64,000 nt of DNA from Geodermatophilus sabuli (GTDB lineage Bacteria; Actinomycetota; Actinomycetes; Mycobacteriales; Geodermatophilaceae), in NCBI RefSeq assembly GCF_900215145.1, contig NZ_OBDO01000002.1, forward strand, positions 124,001 through 188,000, written 5' to 3'. The translations under genes were made by a program, and so were the position numbers. Positions 7,591 through 19,748 of the stretch are shown piece by piece (within the stretch, counting starts at the first letter, position 1; every line of letters begins with the position of its first letter). The notes under the pieces were generated by a model. The model made no database searches, was not told where the DNA came from, and saw only the letters and a list, made by a program, of their open reading frames with translations.

Positions 7591-8190
7591 GTGGTCGTGG
7601 AGCACTCACCGGCGGCCGTGACGGCGCGCCTGCGCCCGCTGCTGCTCGAGGTCCACCGCGCGCTGTCGGCCGGGGTGACGGTGAGCGCCGCGATCCACGC
7701 CGCCCACGGCTGGAACCCGAGCGCGGACCGCCACCTCGACCACCAGCTGGTCCGCCGCGAGGCGATGGAGCGGCTCAAGCCCTGGGGCGCCACGCCGGAG
7801 GACGACGGCGACCCGTGGCTGACCTCCCGGCTGGAGTTCGCCGACACCAGCACCGACAACCTCGGGCTGCCGATGAGCGGTCTGCTGCTGCGCACCCCGA
7901 CCGACGTGCTGCGCGTGTGGCGTTCCGACGACGGCGAGCTCCCGGCGGCCGCCACCGAGGGGCTGCGCGCGTTCTACCGGCAGTCCCCCAGCCGGCAGCT
8001 GCAGCTGGACCTCGACGCGGATCCCGAACCGCCGCGCCCGGCCCCGGGCCACCTGGCGCTGCTGTGGGCCGACGCCGGCGCCGTCCTCACCCGGTTCGAC
8101 CTCGTCCGGCCCGGCGGGCACGTCGGCCGGCGGGTCCAGGTCGACTGGCACGTGGACCTGCTGGAGCGCCTGATCCGCCCAGCCGCCTGA
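7591..8190 (+). CDS. Conserved-looking protein of unknown function
   Basis: 199 residues, soluble, with no signal peptide or membrane helix. It starts with a helical segment (VTARLRPLLLEVHRALSAGVTVSAA), has a charged middle (DGDPWLTSRLEFADTSTDNLGLPMSGLLLRTPTDVLRVWRSDDGELP) and ends with a beta-rich part (LALLWADAGAVLTRFDLVRPGGHVGRRVQVDWHVDLLERL). I do not recognise the family. GTG 7591 is preceded 6 bases upstream by a weak -10-like TAGGAC and by a 17-bp direct repeat pair. Codon use is like its neighbours and supports a real gene. The next gene begins 125 bases downstream with its own promoter-like box. Confidence 0.65.
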   Translation: MVVEHSPAAVTARLRPLLLEVHRALSAGVTVSAAIHAAHGWNPSADRHLDHQLVRREAMERLKPWGATPEDDGDPWLTSRLEFADTSTDNLGLPMSGLLLRTPTDVLRVWRSDDGELPAAATEGLRAFYRQSPSRQLQLDLDADPEPPRPAPGHLALLWADAGAVLTRFDLVRPGGHVGRRVQVDWHVDLLERLIRPAA

Positions 8191-8264
8191 GCCACTCCCG
8201 GAGCCCGGTCGCGCCGTCCTCACGCTCGGTGGTCGTTCGACGTGCGCGTTTGTCGGGAGGTGGC

Positions 8265-8270
8265 TACGCT
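8265..8270 (+). promoter_or_regulatory. -10 box of the small membrane protein gene
   Basis: TACGCT 45 bases upstream of ATG 8316. In contrast to the leaderless genes nearby, this transcript would have a leader of roughly 40 bases with a small hairpin (CGTCC/GGACG) and a GGAGGT site. Confidence 0.4.
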
Positions 8271-8315
8271 CCGTCCCCGGCGTCCAACCCGGACGCCCGT
8301 TCCCGGAGGTGCTGC

Positions 8316-8459
8316 ATGGCCACACTTCTCTGGATCCTCGCCGTCGTCCTCGTGATCGCCGGCATCGTCGCCATCGTCCGCAGGCAACTGCTCTGGGGCA
8401 TCGTGCTCATCGTGGTGGGCCTGCTCGTCGGCCCGGGCGGGGTGAGCATCTTCACCTGA
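8316..8459 (+). CDS. Small hydrophobic membrane protein (47 aa)
   Basis: 47 residues with two membrane segments, LLWILAVVLVIAGIVAIV and LLWGIVLIVVGLLVGPGG, joined by the short basic turn RRQ, ending in GVSIFT. The ribosome binding site GGAGGT is 5 bases before the ATG. It is below the usual gene-calling cut-off, but the strong site, clean hydrophobic pattern and typical codon use support it. Hairpin-like small proteins of this kind are common in actinobacteria and are of unknown function. It is followed by a hairpin that separates it from the convergent ABC transporter genes. Confidence 0.75.
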   Translation: MATLLWILAVVLVIAGIVAIVRRQLLWGIVLIVVGLLVGPGGVSIFT

Positions 8460-8477
8460 CCGGCGCGGCTGCGCCGG
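8460..8477. terminator. Hairpin between convergent genes
   Basis: CCGGCGC / GCGCCGG, a 7-bp stem with loop GGCT, in the 27-base gap between the small membrane protein and the ABC ATPase stop. Because it is symmetric it could serve both directions. Confidence 0.5.
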
Positions 8478-8486
8478 CCCGGGTGC

Positions 8487-9302
8487 TCACCGGTCCTCGA
8501 GTTCCGGATGCAGCTGGCGCAGCCGCGCGGTGAGGGAGTTCAGCTCGTCCCCGCCGGCCATGAGTCGCGTGAGGACGTCGGCGTCGACGTCCTCACGCGT
8601 CAGGTCGCCGGCCACGTGACCGTGCGCCAGCAACAGGAACCGGTCGCCGACCAGGTGGGCGTACCGCGGGTTGTTGGTCACCGCCACGATCGCCAGCCCG
8701 CGGGCGCGGGCCGTCAGCACGGCCTGCCCCACCAGCGTGTGCTGCTGGACCGTCATCGGGGCCGTGGGCTCGTCGATCACCAGCGCCCGGACGCCGAAGT
8801 GCAGGGCGCGGGCGATGGCGAGGGTCTGCCGCTCACCGGCGCGCAGGGTGGACGCGGGCCGATCCGGGTCGATGCCCGGGACGCCGACCTGGGCCATGGC
8901 GCGCACGGTGGTCTCCCGTGCCGTCGCGAGGTCCAGCCGGCGCAGCGGCCAGGCCCCGCGGGTGGGCTCGGCGCCGAGGAAGAAGTTGCGCCACACCGAC
9001 AGCAGCGGTGCGACCGCGAGGTCCTGCCAGACGGTGGCGATGCCGGCGGCGCGGGCCGCCTTCGGGGAGCGGAAGCGCACCGGGTGCCCGTCGAGGAGCA
9101 CCTCGCCCTCGTCGTGCCGGCACAGCCCGGACAGCAGCGAGACCAGCGTGGACTTGCCGGAGCCGTTCTCGCCGAGCACGCAGGTGATCTCCCCGGGGCG
9201 GAACGCCGCGGTGACCCGGGCCAGCGCCGCGACGCTCCCGTGGTGGACGCTGACCCTGCGCAGCTCCAGCAGGGGGCCGGGGCGGTCGACGGTCTCGCTC
9301 AC
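8487..9302 (-). CDS. Sugar ABC transporter ATPase (CUT2 type)
   Basis: 271 residues, one ABC domain only, like FrcA and unlike the duplicated RbsA type. Walker A is GENGSGKST (about residue 42), Q-loop VWQDLAV, Walker B ALVIDEPT and the switch His region VAVTNNP, where the usual His is replaced by Asn. The signature is LRAGERQ instead of LSGGERQ. It shares the phrase [13 protein letters not shown] with the ATPase at 36170, so the two are paralogues. GTG 9302 overlaps the permease stop by 4 bases, so permease and ATPase are coupled. No binding protein gene is beside them. The atypical signature and H-loop may weaken ATP turnover. Confidence 0.85.
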   Translation of the reverse strand: MSETVDRPGPLLELRRVSVHHGSVAALARVTAAFRPGEITCVLGENGSGKSTLVSLLSGLCRHDEGEVLLDGHPVRFRSPKAARAAGIATVWQDLAVAPLLSVWRNFFLGAEPTRGAWPLRRLDLATARETTVRAMAQVGVPGIDPDRPASTLRAGERQTLAIARALHFGVRALVIDEPTAPMTVQQHTLVGQAVLTARARGLAIVAVTNNPRYAHLVGDRFLLLAHGHVAGDLTREDVDADVLTRLMAGGDELNSLTARLRQLHPELEDR

Positions 9303-10360
9303 GATCGCGGCACCGCCCTCAGCCGGCCGCGGACGACCCCGTTGGCCAGCAGTGCCACCAGCAGCAGCACGCCGAGGAAGGCCTCGAACCAGCGGGCGTC
9401 CCACCCGGCCAGCACCACCCCCTGCCGCGCCGTGGCGTAGAGCAGCGCGCCGACCGCCGCCCCCACCGCCGACCCGTAGCCGCCGGTGAGCAGGCAGCCG
9501 CCGATCACCGCGACCACGATGAACTCGATCGCCGTCCCCAGGCCGGTGCTGGCCTGCACCCCGCCGAGCCGCACCACCCCGAGCGTGCCGACCAGCCAGC
9601 CGGCGGCGGCGGTGCAGCAGTACAGGACGACGGTCGTGCGCCGGTCGGGCACGCCCAGCTCACGCGCCGCACGGCGGGCGCCCCCCACCGCGAACACCCC
9701 GTTGCCGAAGCGCGTCCGCCACAGCACCCAGGACGCCCAGACGGTCAACAGCAGCCACCACAGCAGCGAGACGCGGAACCGCCCGTCGCCCACCTGCACC
9801 GTGGACCCGAACACGGTCGCCGCCGACGACCAGCCGGGCGCCCCGTCCAGGCCGTCGACGCGGACGGAGCGGGTGAGAGAGCGGGTGCCGGCGAGGGCGA
9901 CCCCCTGCAGCACGAGGAACGTGGCGAGGGTGACCAGGAAGCTCGGCACCCCGGTCGTGACCACCAGCCAGCCGTTGACCAGGCCGACCAGCAGCGCGAC
10001 GGCCAGGGACCCGGCCAGCGCCGGCCAGGTGCCCCAGCCGGCCTCGGCGATGAGCACCCCGGTGAGCAGCGCGCTGCCCACGGAGACCATCCCGATCGAC
10101 AGGTCGAAGTGTCCCGACACCAGCAGCAGCGCGACCGCCACCCCGCCGATGCCGAGCAGGGCCGCCGCGTCCAGGGCGCTGGCCAGCCCACCGGTGCTGA
10201 GCAGGTGCGGTGCCTGCGGGACGAAGAAGGCCAGGACGACGGCCAGGCCCACGAACGCCGCCAGGCTGGGGCGGGCGAGGGCCCCGTCGAGCAGCCGCCG
10301 TCCCCGGGCAGGGGCCACGGCGGTGTGGTGCCCGAACGAGGGCAGGCCGTCGGCGGTCAC
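9299..10360 (-). CDS. Sugar ABC transporter permease (CUT2/RbsC-FrcC type)
   Basis: About 353 residues with eight to ten membrane helices. The family pattern GGHFDLS is present as SGHFDLSIGMVSV, with NGWLVVTTGVPSFLVTLATFLVLQG and [22 protein letters not shown] further on. It closely resembles the permease at 35121 (shared SLLWW/RTRFGN/VPDRRTT blocks). In monosaccharide uptake it would form the membrane channel with the ATPase at 8487. The start is uncertain: GTG 10360 keeps the protein near its paralogue in length, while an ATG at 10447 would add 29 residues. No substrate-binding protein gene adjoins it, so it may borrow one or import nothing by itself. Confidence 0.82.
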   Translation of the reverse strand: MTADGLPSFGHHTAVAPARGRRLLDGALARPSLAAFVGLAVVLAFFVPQAPHLLSTGGLASALDAAALLGIGGVAVALLLVSGHFDLSIGMVSVGSALLTGVLIAEAGWGTWPALAGSLAVALLVGLVNGWLVVTTGVPSFLVTLATFLVLQGVALAGTRSLTRSVRVDGLDGAPGWSSAATVFGSTVQVGDGRFRVSLLWWLLLTVWASWVLWRTRFGNGVFAVGGARRAARELGVPDRRTTVVLYCCTAAAGWLVGTLGVVRLGGVQASTGLGTAIEFIVVAVIGGCLLTGGYGSAVGAAVGALLYATARQGVVLAGWDARWFEAFLGVLLLVALLANGVVRGRLRAVPRS

Positions 10361-10484
10361 CGGCGGGGACAGGACGTCGGCAGGGGGGCCTCCTCGACGA
10401 GAGACGTGCCCCCAGTGTCCACGAGAGGAGGACCCTCTCATCCCCACCCCTCACCCCGCTCGGGGCCGGACCCGGGCGAGCCGC

Positions 10485-13492
<3,008 letters not shown>

Positions 13493-13596
13493 GTCTCTGA
13501 GGACACCTCAGCGACGTGAACAGAACGCGAACGCGCGGAGTCGCGTGCAGCACAATTCGGGAGACGCCGCACTGACCTGCGCGCGACCATTCCGCC

Positions 13597-14619
13597 GTGA
13601 CCGAGATCTCACTCCTGGGTTGGACGCCGGAACGTGCGGCGGAGCTGCCGCCCGGGTGTGCGCCGGGCCGGGTGGCGCGGGTCGACCGCGGCCGCCTGAC
13701 CGTGCTCACCGCCGACGGTGAGCTGCGCGCCCACCCCGGGGCCGCGCTGCTCGCCGACACCGGTCCCGCGGTCGGCGACTGGGTGGCCCTGCGCGGGGAG
13801 CTCGCCGTCGCGGTGCTGCCCCGCCGGACGGCGTTCACCCGCGTGATGGCCGGCCGGACGTCGGCTCCGCAGGTGGTGGCCGCCAACCTGGACACGGTCC
13901 TCGTCGTCGACGCCGCCACCGGCCCGCGGCGGACACGGCGGGTGGAGCGCTACCTGGCCGTCGCGTGGGGCAGCGGGGCGGTGCCGGTCGTCGTCCTCAC
14001 CAAGGCAGACCTCTGCGACGACGTGCCCGCCCTGGCGCAGGAGGTGGCCGAGGCCGCCCTCGGCGTCGACGTCCTGCCGGTCAGCTCGGTGACGGGTGCC
14101 GGCGTCGCGGACGTCGCGGCCCGGATCGGACCCGGCCGGACGGCGGCCATGGTGGGGCCCTCCGGGGTGGGCAAGTCCAGCCTGGCCAACGCGCTGCTCG
14201 GGGTGCCGGTGATAGCCACCCGGGAGGTGCGGGAGAGCGACGGTCGCGGCCGGCACACCACCACCGCCCGCGAGCTGCACCTGCTGCCCGGCGGCGGGCT
14301 GCTGGTCGACACCCCCGGCATGCGCGAGCTCGGCCTGGTCGACGACGAGGGCATCGACACCGCCTATGCCGACGTCACCGACCTGGCCGCGCGGTGCCGG
14401 TTCCGCGACTGCGGGCACCGCGCGGAGCCGGGGTGCGCCGTCGCCGCCGCGATCGCCGACGGCCGGCTGGACCCGGCCCGCTACACCGCCTGGCGCAAGC
14501 TGCAGGCCGAGGCCCGCCGGCAGGCGTTGCGCTCCGACGCCCGCGCGCGGGCCACCGAGCACGCCCGCGTCCGGGCGCTGCACAAGGCGATGCGGGCCCA
14601 GCCCAACCGGGTGCGCTGA
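13597..14619 (+). CDS. rsgA: Ribosome small-subunit GTPase RsgA
   Basis: 340 residues. RsgA is a circularly permuted GTPase that checks 30S subunit maturation. The permuted order is visible: G4 VLTKADL (about residue 131), G5 PVSSVTGAG, then G1 GPSGVGKSS near 188, G2 region with RGRHTTT, and G3 DTPGMREL. An OB-fold precedes (residues 20-75) and the zinc knuckle [14 protein letters not shown] (Cys-Cys-His-Cys) follows near 265. The OB-fold-containing N-terminus is somewhat shorter than in E. coli. GTG 13597 starts it; purD follows 26 bases after the stop with its own -10 box. Confidence 0.93.
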   Translation: MTEISLLGWTPERAAELPPGCAPGRVARVDRGRLTVLTADGELRAHPGAALLADTGPAVGDWVALRGELAVAVLPRRTAFTRVMAGRTSAPQVVAANLDTVLVVDAATGPRRTRRVERYLAVAWGSGAVPVVVLTKADLCDDVPALAQEVAEAALGVDVLPVSSVTGAGVADVAARIGPGRTAAMVGPSGVGKSSLANALLGVPVIATREVRESDGRGRHTTTARELHLLPGGGLLVDTPGMRELGLVDDEGIDTAYADVTDLAARCRFRDCGHRAEPGCAVAAAIADGRLDPARYTAWRKLQAEARRQALRSDARARATEHARVRALHKAMRAQPNRVR

Positions 14620-14631
14620 TCCCCCCGTCGG

Positions 14632-14637
14632 TAGGGT
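14632..14637 (+). promoter_or_regulatory. -10 box of purD (leaderless pattern)
   Basis: TAGGGT, 8 bases before GTG 14646. Confidence 0.5.
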
Positions 14638-14645
14638 CGCGGTCC

Positions 14646-15926
14646 GTGCGCGTGCTCGTGATCGGCTCCGGTGCCCGGGAGCACGCCCTGTGCGTCGCTC
14701 TGCACGACGACCCCGCCGTGACGGCGCTGGCCTGCGCGCCCGGCAACGCCGGTACCCGCGCGCTGGCCGAGGTGTGCGGCGGTGGACGGCCGCTGGACGT
14801 GGCCGACCCGGTCGCGGTCGCCGCGCTGGCCACCGGCTGGGGTGCCGACCTGGTGGTCGTCGGCCCGGAGGTGCCGCTGGTGGCCGGGGCCGCCGACGCC
14901 GTCCGGGACGCCGGGATCGCCTGCTTCGGACCGTCCGCCGAGGCGGCCCAGCTCGAGGGCAGCAAGTCCTTCGCCAAGCACGTGATGACCGCCGCGGGAG
15001 TGCCCACCGCCCGTGCGTGGCCGGTCGGCGGCCCGGCGGAGCTGGAGACCGCGCTGGACGAGGCGGCGGCCGTGGGCGGGGGCCCCTACGTGGTGAAGGA
15101 CGACGGGCTGGCCGCGGGCAAGGGCGTCGTCGTCACGACCGACCGGGACGCCGCCGTCGCCCACGGACACCGCGTCCTGGAGGCCGGTGGCGCGGTGCTC
15201 GTCGAGGAGTACCTCGACGGCCCCGAGGTCTCGCTGTTCGCCGTCACCGACGGGACGACGGTCCTCCCGCTGGTGCCCGCGCAGGACGCCAAGCGGCGCG
15301 ACGACGGAGACGCGGGGCCCAACACCGGCGGGATGGGCGCCTACGCGCCGTTGCCCTGGGCGCCGCCGGGTCTGGTCGACGAGGTGCTGGCCACCGTGCT
15401 GCAGCCGACCGTCGACGAGATGGCCCACCGCGGCGAGCCGTTCGCCGGCCTGCTGTACGCCGGGCTGGCCCTGACCTCGCGCGGCGTGCGGGTCGTGGAG
15501 TTCAACGCCCGCTTCGGCGACCCGGAGACCCAGGTGGTGCTGCCGCTGCTGGAGACCCCGCTGGCCGGGCTGCTGCACGCGGCGGCCACCGGCACGCTGG
15601 CCGACCACCCGCCGCTGCGCTGGCGGTCCGGCGCGGCGGTCACCGTGGTCGTCGCCGCGCCGGGCTACCCGGAGCGGCCGCGCACCGGCGACCCGATCAC
15701 CGGCGCGGACGCGGAGGGCGTGCTGCACGCGGGCACCACGGTGGACGCGGACGGGACGGTCCGGTCCGCCGGTGGCCGGGTGCTCGCGGTGACCGGGGTC
15801 GGTGCCGACCTGGCCGCCGCGCGGCAGCTGGCCTACGAGCGGGTGGCCGGGATCCGGCTGGCCGACGCGCACTGGCGCACCGACATCGCGCTGGCCGCCG
15901 TCGAAGGCCGCATCAGCGTCACCTGA
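14646..15926 (+). CDS. purD: Phosphoribosylamine-glycine ligase (GARS)
   Basis: 426 residues, complete. PurD condenses phosphoribosylamine with glycine using ATP, step 2 of IMP synthesis. N-terminal motif [13 protein letters not shown], then [12 protein letters not shown], the ATP-grasp core ([13 protein letters not shown] near residue 160, [11 protein letters not shown]) and [11 protein letters not shown], and the Mg/ATP residues in [13 protein letters not shown] near 288. It is a stand-alone PurD, not fused to PurM/PurN as in some eukaryotes. The GTG start lies 8 bases after TAGGGT. The next gene is convergent after 39 bases. Confidence 0.96.
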   Translation: MRVLVIGSGAREHALCVALHDDPAVTALACAPGNAGTRALAEVCGGGRPLDVADPVAVAALATGWGADLVVVGPEVPLVAGAADAVRDAGIACFGPSAEAAQLEGSKSFAKHVMTAAGVPTARAWPVGGPAELETALDEAAAVGGGPYVVKDDGLAAGKGVVVTTDRDAAVAHGHRVLEAGGAVLVEEYLDGPEVSLFAVTDGTTVLPLVPAQDAKRRDDGDAGPNTGGMGAYAPLPWAPPGLVDEVLATVLQPTVDEMAHRGEPFAGLLYAGLALTSRGVRVVEFNARFGDPETQVVLPLLETPLAGLLHAAATGTLADHPPLRWRSGAAVTVVVAAPGYPERPRTGDPITGADAEGVLHAGTTVDADGTVRSAGGRVLAVTGVGADLAAARQLAYERVAGIRLADAHWRTDIALAAVEGRISVT

Positions 15927-15965
15927 CCGGTCAGGACGTCGCGTCCGGCCCCGTCCCGGGTCCGC

Positions 15966-17381
15966 TCACTCCGCGGTCACCGCCGGCCGCGCCCGCTGCG
16001 GGCGCGGCTCGGGGGGCCGCGGCCCGTCGTGCCGCCGGCTCAGGTAGGTGCCGGCGACGTTGGCGCAGGCCACCAGCGGCACGGCGATGAGGGCGCCGAA
16101 GATGCCGGCGACCAGCAGGCCAGCGGCGATCGCCAGGACGACCGCCAGCGGGTGCACGCGCACCGCCCGCCCGAGCAGCAGCGGCTGCAGCACGTGCCCC
16201 TCCAGCTGCATGACCGCCACCACGACGGCCAACGCGATGAGGGCGGTGATCGGCCCCTTGGACACCAGCGCCACCAGCACCGCCACCGAGCCGGCGAGGA
16301 ACGACCCGATGATCGGGATGAACGCGCCGAGGAACACCAGCGCGGCCAGCGGGATGACCAGCGGCACGCCCAGGACGGCCAGGCCGATGCCGATGCCCAG
16401 CGCGTCGACCAGGGCGACGGCGACGGTCGCGCGCACGTAGGAGATGAGCGTGCGCCACGAGCGGCGGGCGGCCTCGTCGACGTAGGCCCGGGCGTCGGCC
16501 GGGCACAGGCCGAGCAGCCACAGCCAGATGGAGCGGCCGTCCTTGAGGAAGAAGAAGAGCGTGAACAGCGCCAGCACGATCCCGGTGAAGACCTCGCCCA
16601 CGGTCGCCGCCGTGGTGAGCGCCCCCGAGGTGAGCGTGTCCTGGTTGGCCACCAGCGCGTCCTGCGCAGCGGTCAGCGCCTCGTCGATCTGCCGCTGCGA
16701 CACCGGGAAGCTGTCGACGACGAAGTCGCGGACCTGGGTCAGGCCCTGGTTCACCTGGTCGGCCAGGTCGGAGAAGCCGGCGGTGAACCGCTCCACGACC
16801 AGCGTGATGATCCCGGCGACGACGGCGAGCCCGACGATGAGCATCGTCAGCGCGGCCAGGGACCGGCGCCAGCCGCGTCGCACCAGGGCGGCGGCACCGG
16901 GCTGGAGCAGGGCCGACAGCAGCAGCGCCACGAACACCGGCACGACGACGACGGCGACGTAGGCGGCGGCGTAGAGCAGCACGAAGATGCCGGCGATCAC
17001 CACGATCAGCCGCCAGGACCACGCGGCGGCGATCCGCAGACCGGCCGGGACGACGGCGTCGTCGGCGCTCCGGCGGTCGGCGCCGGTGAGCCGGCGGGCG
17101 TGCTGGCCGGACCGGTGCGGGCGGCCGCCGGCCGGGGGGCCGCTCACCCCGCCGGGGCCGATCGGGCCGTCGAGGTCCGGGGCGCCCGGTTCGGGGCTGC
17201 CCAGTGGCGGCGCGTCGCCGTCCCCGGTGGCCGCGTCGGTGGCCGGCGCGGCGGGGACGTCGTCGTGCACGAGGATCGCGCGGTCGTCGTCCCGCTCCGG
17301 CCAGCCGTGCGGGTCGTGCTCGGCGGCCGCGCGGATGCGCTCGCGCGCCCGGGCCACCAGGGAGGACGCCCGTCGCAGCAT
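15966..17381 (-). CDS. AI-2E family transporter (PerM-like permease)
   Basis: 471 residues. The N-terminal ~105 residues are hydrophilic and rich in Pro/Gly/Asp, longer than in most relatives. Then come about eight membrane segments of the AI-2E transporter (PF01594 type) fold, with LFTLFFFLKDGRSIW, the long amphipathic LSDLADQVNQGLTQVRDFV-like central loop and GAFIPIIGSFLAGSVAVLVAL plus QLEGHVLQPLLLG, all typical. Despite the family name many members are not AI-2 exporters; some act in ion/osmotic homeostasis. It lies between purD and purB, facing the former and divergent from the latter, with no visible tie to purines. Confidence 0.88.
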   Translation of the reverse strand: MLRRASSLVARARERIRAAAEHDPHGWPERDDDRAILVHDDVPAAPATDAATGDGDAPPLGSPEPGAPDLDGPIGPGGVSGPPAGGRPHRSGQHARRLTGADRRSADDAVVPAGLRIAAAWSWRLIVVIAGIFVLLYAAAYVAVVVVPVFVALLLSALLQPGAAALVRRGWRRSLAALTMLIVGLAVVAGIITLVVERFTAGFSDLADQVNQGLTQVRDFVVDSFPVSQRQIDEALTAAQDALVANQDTLTSGALTTAATVGEVFTGIVLALFTLFFFLKDGRSIWLWLLGLCPADARAYVDEAARRSWRTLISYVRATVAVALVDALGIGIGLAVLGVPLVIPLAALVFLGAFIPIIGSFLAGSVAVLVALVSKGPITALIALAVVVAVMQLEGHVLQPLLLGRAVRVHPLAVVLAIAAGLLVAGIFGALIAVPLVACANVAGTYLSRRHDGPRPPEPRPQRARPAVTAE

Positions 17382-17482
17382 CGGTACCTCCGGCGGGCAG
17401 TAGGGGCCGTCATGATCACGGTAGCCCTGCGGGAGGATGTCCCCGTGGAGCGACGAGCTGACCGGTGGCGGGCGGTACCCCG

Positions 17483-18790
17483 ATGATCGAGCGCTACACG
17501 CTCCCCGAGATGGGCCGGGTCTGGAGCGACCAGCACAAGTACGAGCTGTGGTGCCGGGTCGAGACCCTCGTGCTCGAGGCGCACGCCGCGGCCGGGCGCG
17601 TCCCCGCCGACGTCGTGGAGCCCGTGCGCAACGCGGCGCCGCCGACCCCCGAGCGGGTCGCGGAGGTCGAGGAGACGACGCAGCACGACGTCATCGCCTT
17701 CCTCACCGCGTGGGCGGACAACACCGAGCCGCGGTCGGCGGCGGCGTTCGTGCACCACGGCATGACGTCGTCGGACCTGCTCGACACCGCGCTGGCGGTG
17801 CAGCTGACGGAGGCCACCGACCTGCTGCTGGCGCGGATGGACCGGCTGGTCGCGGTGCTCCGCGACCACGCGCTGGCCCACCGGCACACGATCAAGGTGG
17901 GCCGGACCCACGGGGTGCACGCCGAGCCGGACGTGTGGGGCCACCGGGTCGCCGACATCGCCTTCGCCGCGGCCCGCTCGCGGGACCGGCTGCGAGCGGC
18001 CCGCGAACGGGTCGGCGTCGTCGCCATCTCCGGCGCCGTCGGCACGTACTCGCTCATCGACCCGTCGGTGGAGGTGGCGGTCGCGCGGGCGCTGGACCTG
18101 CGTCCCGCCGAGGCCTCCACCCAGGTGGTGCTGCGCGACTCGGTCAGCGAGTGGGTCGCGGCGCTGGCGATCATCGCGACCGTCTGCGAGACGGTGGCGC
18201 TGGAGGTCCGGCACGGGCAGCGGACCGAGGTGCGCGAGCTGTCGGAGGCGTTCGGCTCCGGCCAGAAGGGCTCCAGCGCGATGCCGCACAAGAAGAACCC
18301 GATCCGCTCCGAGCGCATCGCCGGCCTCGCCCGGGTGGTGCGCGCCGCCGTCGTCCCGGTGATGGAGGGCATCCCGCTGTGGCACGAGCGGGACATCTCG
18401 CACTCCTCCACCGAGCGGGTGTTCCTGCCCGACGCCGCGATCACCACCGACTACCTGCTGCACCTGACCACCGGCCTGGTGGAGGACCTGGTGGTGGACG
18501 CGGACCGGATGCGGGCCAACCTGGAGTCGACCGGCGGGCTGATCTACACCTCCTCGGTGCTGCTCGAGGTGGTGGAGGGCGGCCTGTCCCGCGAGGACGC
18601 CTACGCGCTGGTGCAGTCGGCGGCGATGGCGACGTGGAACACCGGGACGCCGTTCCGGACGACGCTGCGCGAGCGGGCCGCCGCCTCGGGTGTGACGCTC
18701 GACGAGAACCGGCTGGACGAGATCTGCCGCCCGGAGCGGTACGTGGCCAACCTGGACCCGCTGTTCGAGCGGCTGGCCGCGCTCTCGTGA
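17483..18790 (+). CDS. purB: Adenylosuccinate lyase
   Basis: 435 residues. PurB acts twice: SAICAR to AICAR, and adenylosuccinate to AMP. It belongs to the fumarase/aspartase superfamily; the signature loop SSAMPHKKNP with the catalytic Ser is near residue 268, HHGMTSSDLLDTA near 90 and KVGRTHGVHAEPD with a catalytic His near 140. ATG 17483 (MIERYTLPEMGRVW) matches the family N-terminus; a GTG at 17465 would add only six residues. It is followed by an intergenic element that delivers the purC ribosome binding site, so purB and purC are probably one transcript, fitting since PurC makes the first PurB substrate. Confidence 0.96.
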   Translation: MIERYTLPEMGRVWSDQHKYELWCRVETLVLEAHAAAGRVPADVVEPVRNAAPPTPERVAEVEETTQHDVIAFLTAWADNTEPRSAAAFVHHGMTSSDLLDTALAVQLTEATDLLLARMDRLVAVLRDHALAHRHTIKVGRTHGVHAEPDVWGHRVADIAFAAARSRDRLRAARERVGVVAISGAVGTYSLIDPSVEVAVARALDLRPAEASTQVVLRDSVSEWVAALAIIATVCETVALEVRHGQRTEVRELSEAFGSGQKGSSAMPHKKNPIRSERIAGLARVVRAAVVPVMEGIPLWHERDISHSSTERVFLPDAAITTDYLLHLTTGLVEDLVVDADRMRANLESTGGLIYTSSVLLEVVEGGLSREDAYALVQSAAMATWNTGTPFRTTLRERAAASGVTLDENRLDEICRPERYVANLDPLFERLAALS

Positions 18791-18800
18791 ACGGACAGGA

Positions 18801-18846
18801 GCGTGAGCATCGCAGCGAGCGCCAGCGAGCGAGGAGCGGAGCGCGC
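18801..18846 (+). repeat. Intergenic GAGCGAGGAGCGG element (copy 2)
   Basis: Between purB and purC. Contains GAGCATCGCAGCGAG and CGAGCGAGGAGCGGA, both also present between the formaldehyde dehydrogenase and MBL genes (28289-28330). Related words occur before DUF3151 (6953-6976). Confidence 0.6.
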
Positions 18847-18869
18847 CGCGGTGGTGAACCGGTGACGTC

Positions 18870-19727
18870 GTGAACCTCCCTCTCGTCGCCCGCGGCAAGG
18901 TCCGCGAGGTCTACGACGCCGGCTCCGGCCGGCTGCTGCTGGTGGCGTCGGACCGCATCTCGGCCTACGACCACGTGCTGCCCACCCCGATCCCCGACAA
19001 GGGGCGGGTCCTCACCGCGCTGTCGGTGTGGTGGTTCGGGCAGCTGACGCCGGTGCTGGACTCCTTCGGGGCGGCGCACCACCTCGTGTCGGCGTCGGAC
19101 GTGCCGGCCGAGGTGGCCGGGCGGGCGATGCTCGTGCGGCGGCTGTCGATGCTGCCGGTCGAGTGCGTGGCGCGCGGCTACCTGTCGGGGTCGGGGACGG
19201 TGGAGTACGCGCGCACCGGGGCCATCCGGGACGTCGCGCTGCCCGCCGGGCTGGTCGAGGGCTCCCAGCTGCCCGAGCCGGTGTTCACGCCGTCCACCAA
19301 GGCGGAGCTGGGCGAGCACGACGAGGCCATCGACTTCGCCGCGGTGGAGGCCGCCGTGGGGGCCGACCGGGCCGCCGAGCTGCGGGAGCTGACCCTGGCG
19401 CTCTACCGCCGCGGCGCGGAGATCGCGCGGGAGGCGGGGATCATCCTGGCCGACACGAAGTTCGAGTTCGGCCTGGACGGCGACGGCCGGCTGACCCTCG
19501 GCGACGAGGTGCTCACCCCCGACTCCTCCCGCTTCTGGCCGGCGCTCACCTGGTCGCCGGGCGACGCGCAGCCCTCGTACGACAAGCAGTACGTGCGCGA
19601 CTGGCTGACGGCGTCCGGCTGGGACCGGGTCTCCCCGCCGCCGGAGCTCCCGGCCGACGTGGTCGAGGCGACCCGCGAGCGCTACGTGACCGCCTACGAG
19701 CAGCTGACCGGCACCACGTTCCGCTGA
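18870..19727 (+). CDS. purC: SAICAR synthetase
   Basis: 285 residues. PurC uses ATP to attach aspartate to CAIR, giving SAICAR. Motifs in order: ARGKVREVYDAG (residues 7-18, glycine-rich ATP loop), VASDRISAYDHVLPTPIPDKG (signature 1), ECVARGYLSGSG near 98, and LADTKFEFGLD near 194, followed by DEVLTPDSSRFWP which carries the second signature and Mg-binding Asp. The length fits the single-domain bacterial enzyme. GTG 18870 is the first start that keeps the N-terminal motif at normal distance. Confidence 0.96.
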   Translation: MNLPLVARGKVREVYDAGSGRLLLVASDRISAYDHVLPTPIPDKGRVLTALSVWWFGQLTPVLDSFGAAHHLVSASDVPAEVAGRAMLVRRLSMLPVECVARGYLSGSGTVEYARTGAIRDVALPAGLVEGSQLPEPVFTPSTKAELGEHDEAIDFAAVEAAVGADRAAELRELTLALYRRGAEIAREAGIILADTKFEFGLDGDGRLTLGDEVLTPDSSRFWPALTWSPGDAQPSYDKQYVRDWLTASGWDRVSPPPELPADVVEATRERYVTAYEQLTGTTFR

Positions 19728-19734
19728 AGGCCAC

Positions 19735-19740
19735 TACGGT
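19735..19740 (+). promoter_or_regulatory. -10 box of the alpha/beta hydrolase gene (leaderless pattern)
   Basis: TACGGT, 8 bases before GTG 19749 and only 8 bases after the purC stop. Confidence 0.4.
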
Positions 19741-19748
19741 CCGCTGAC

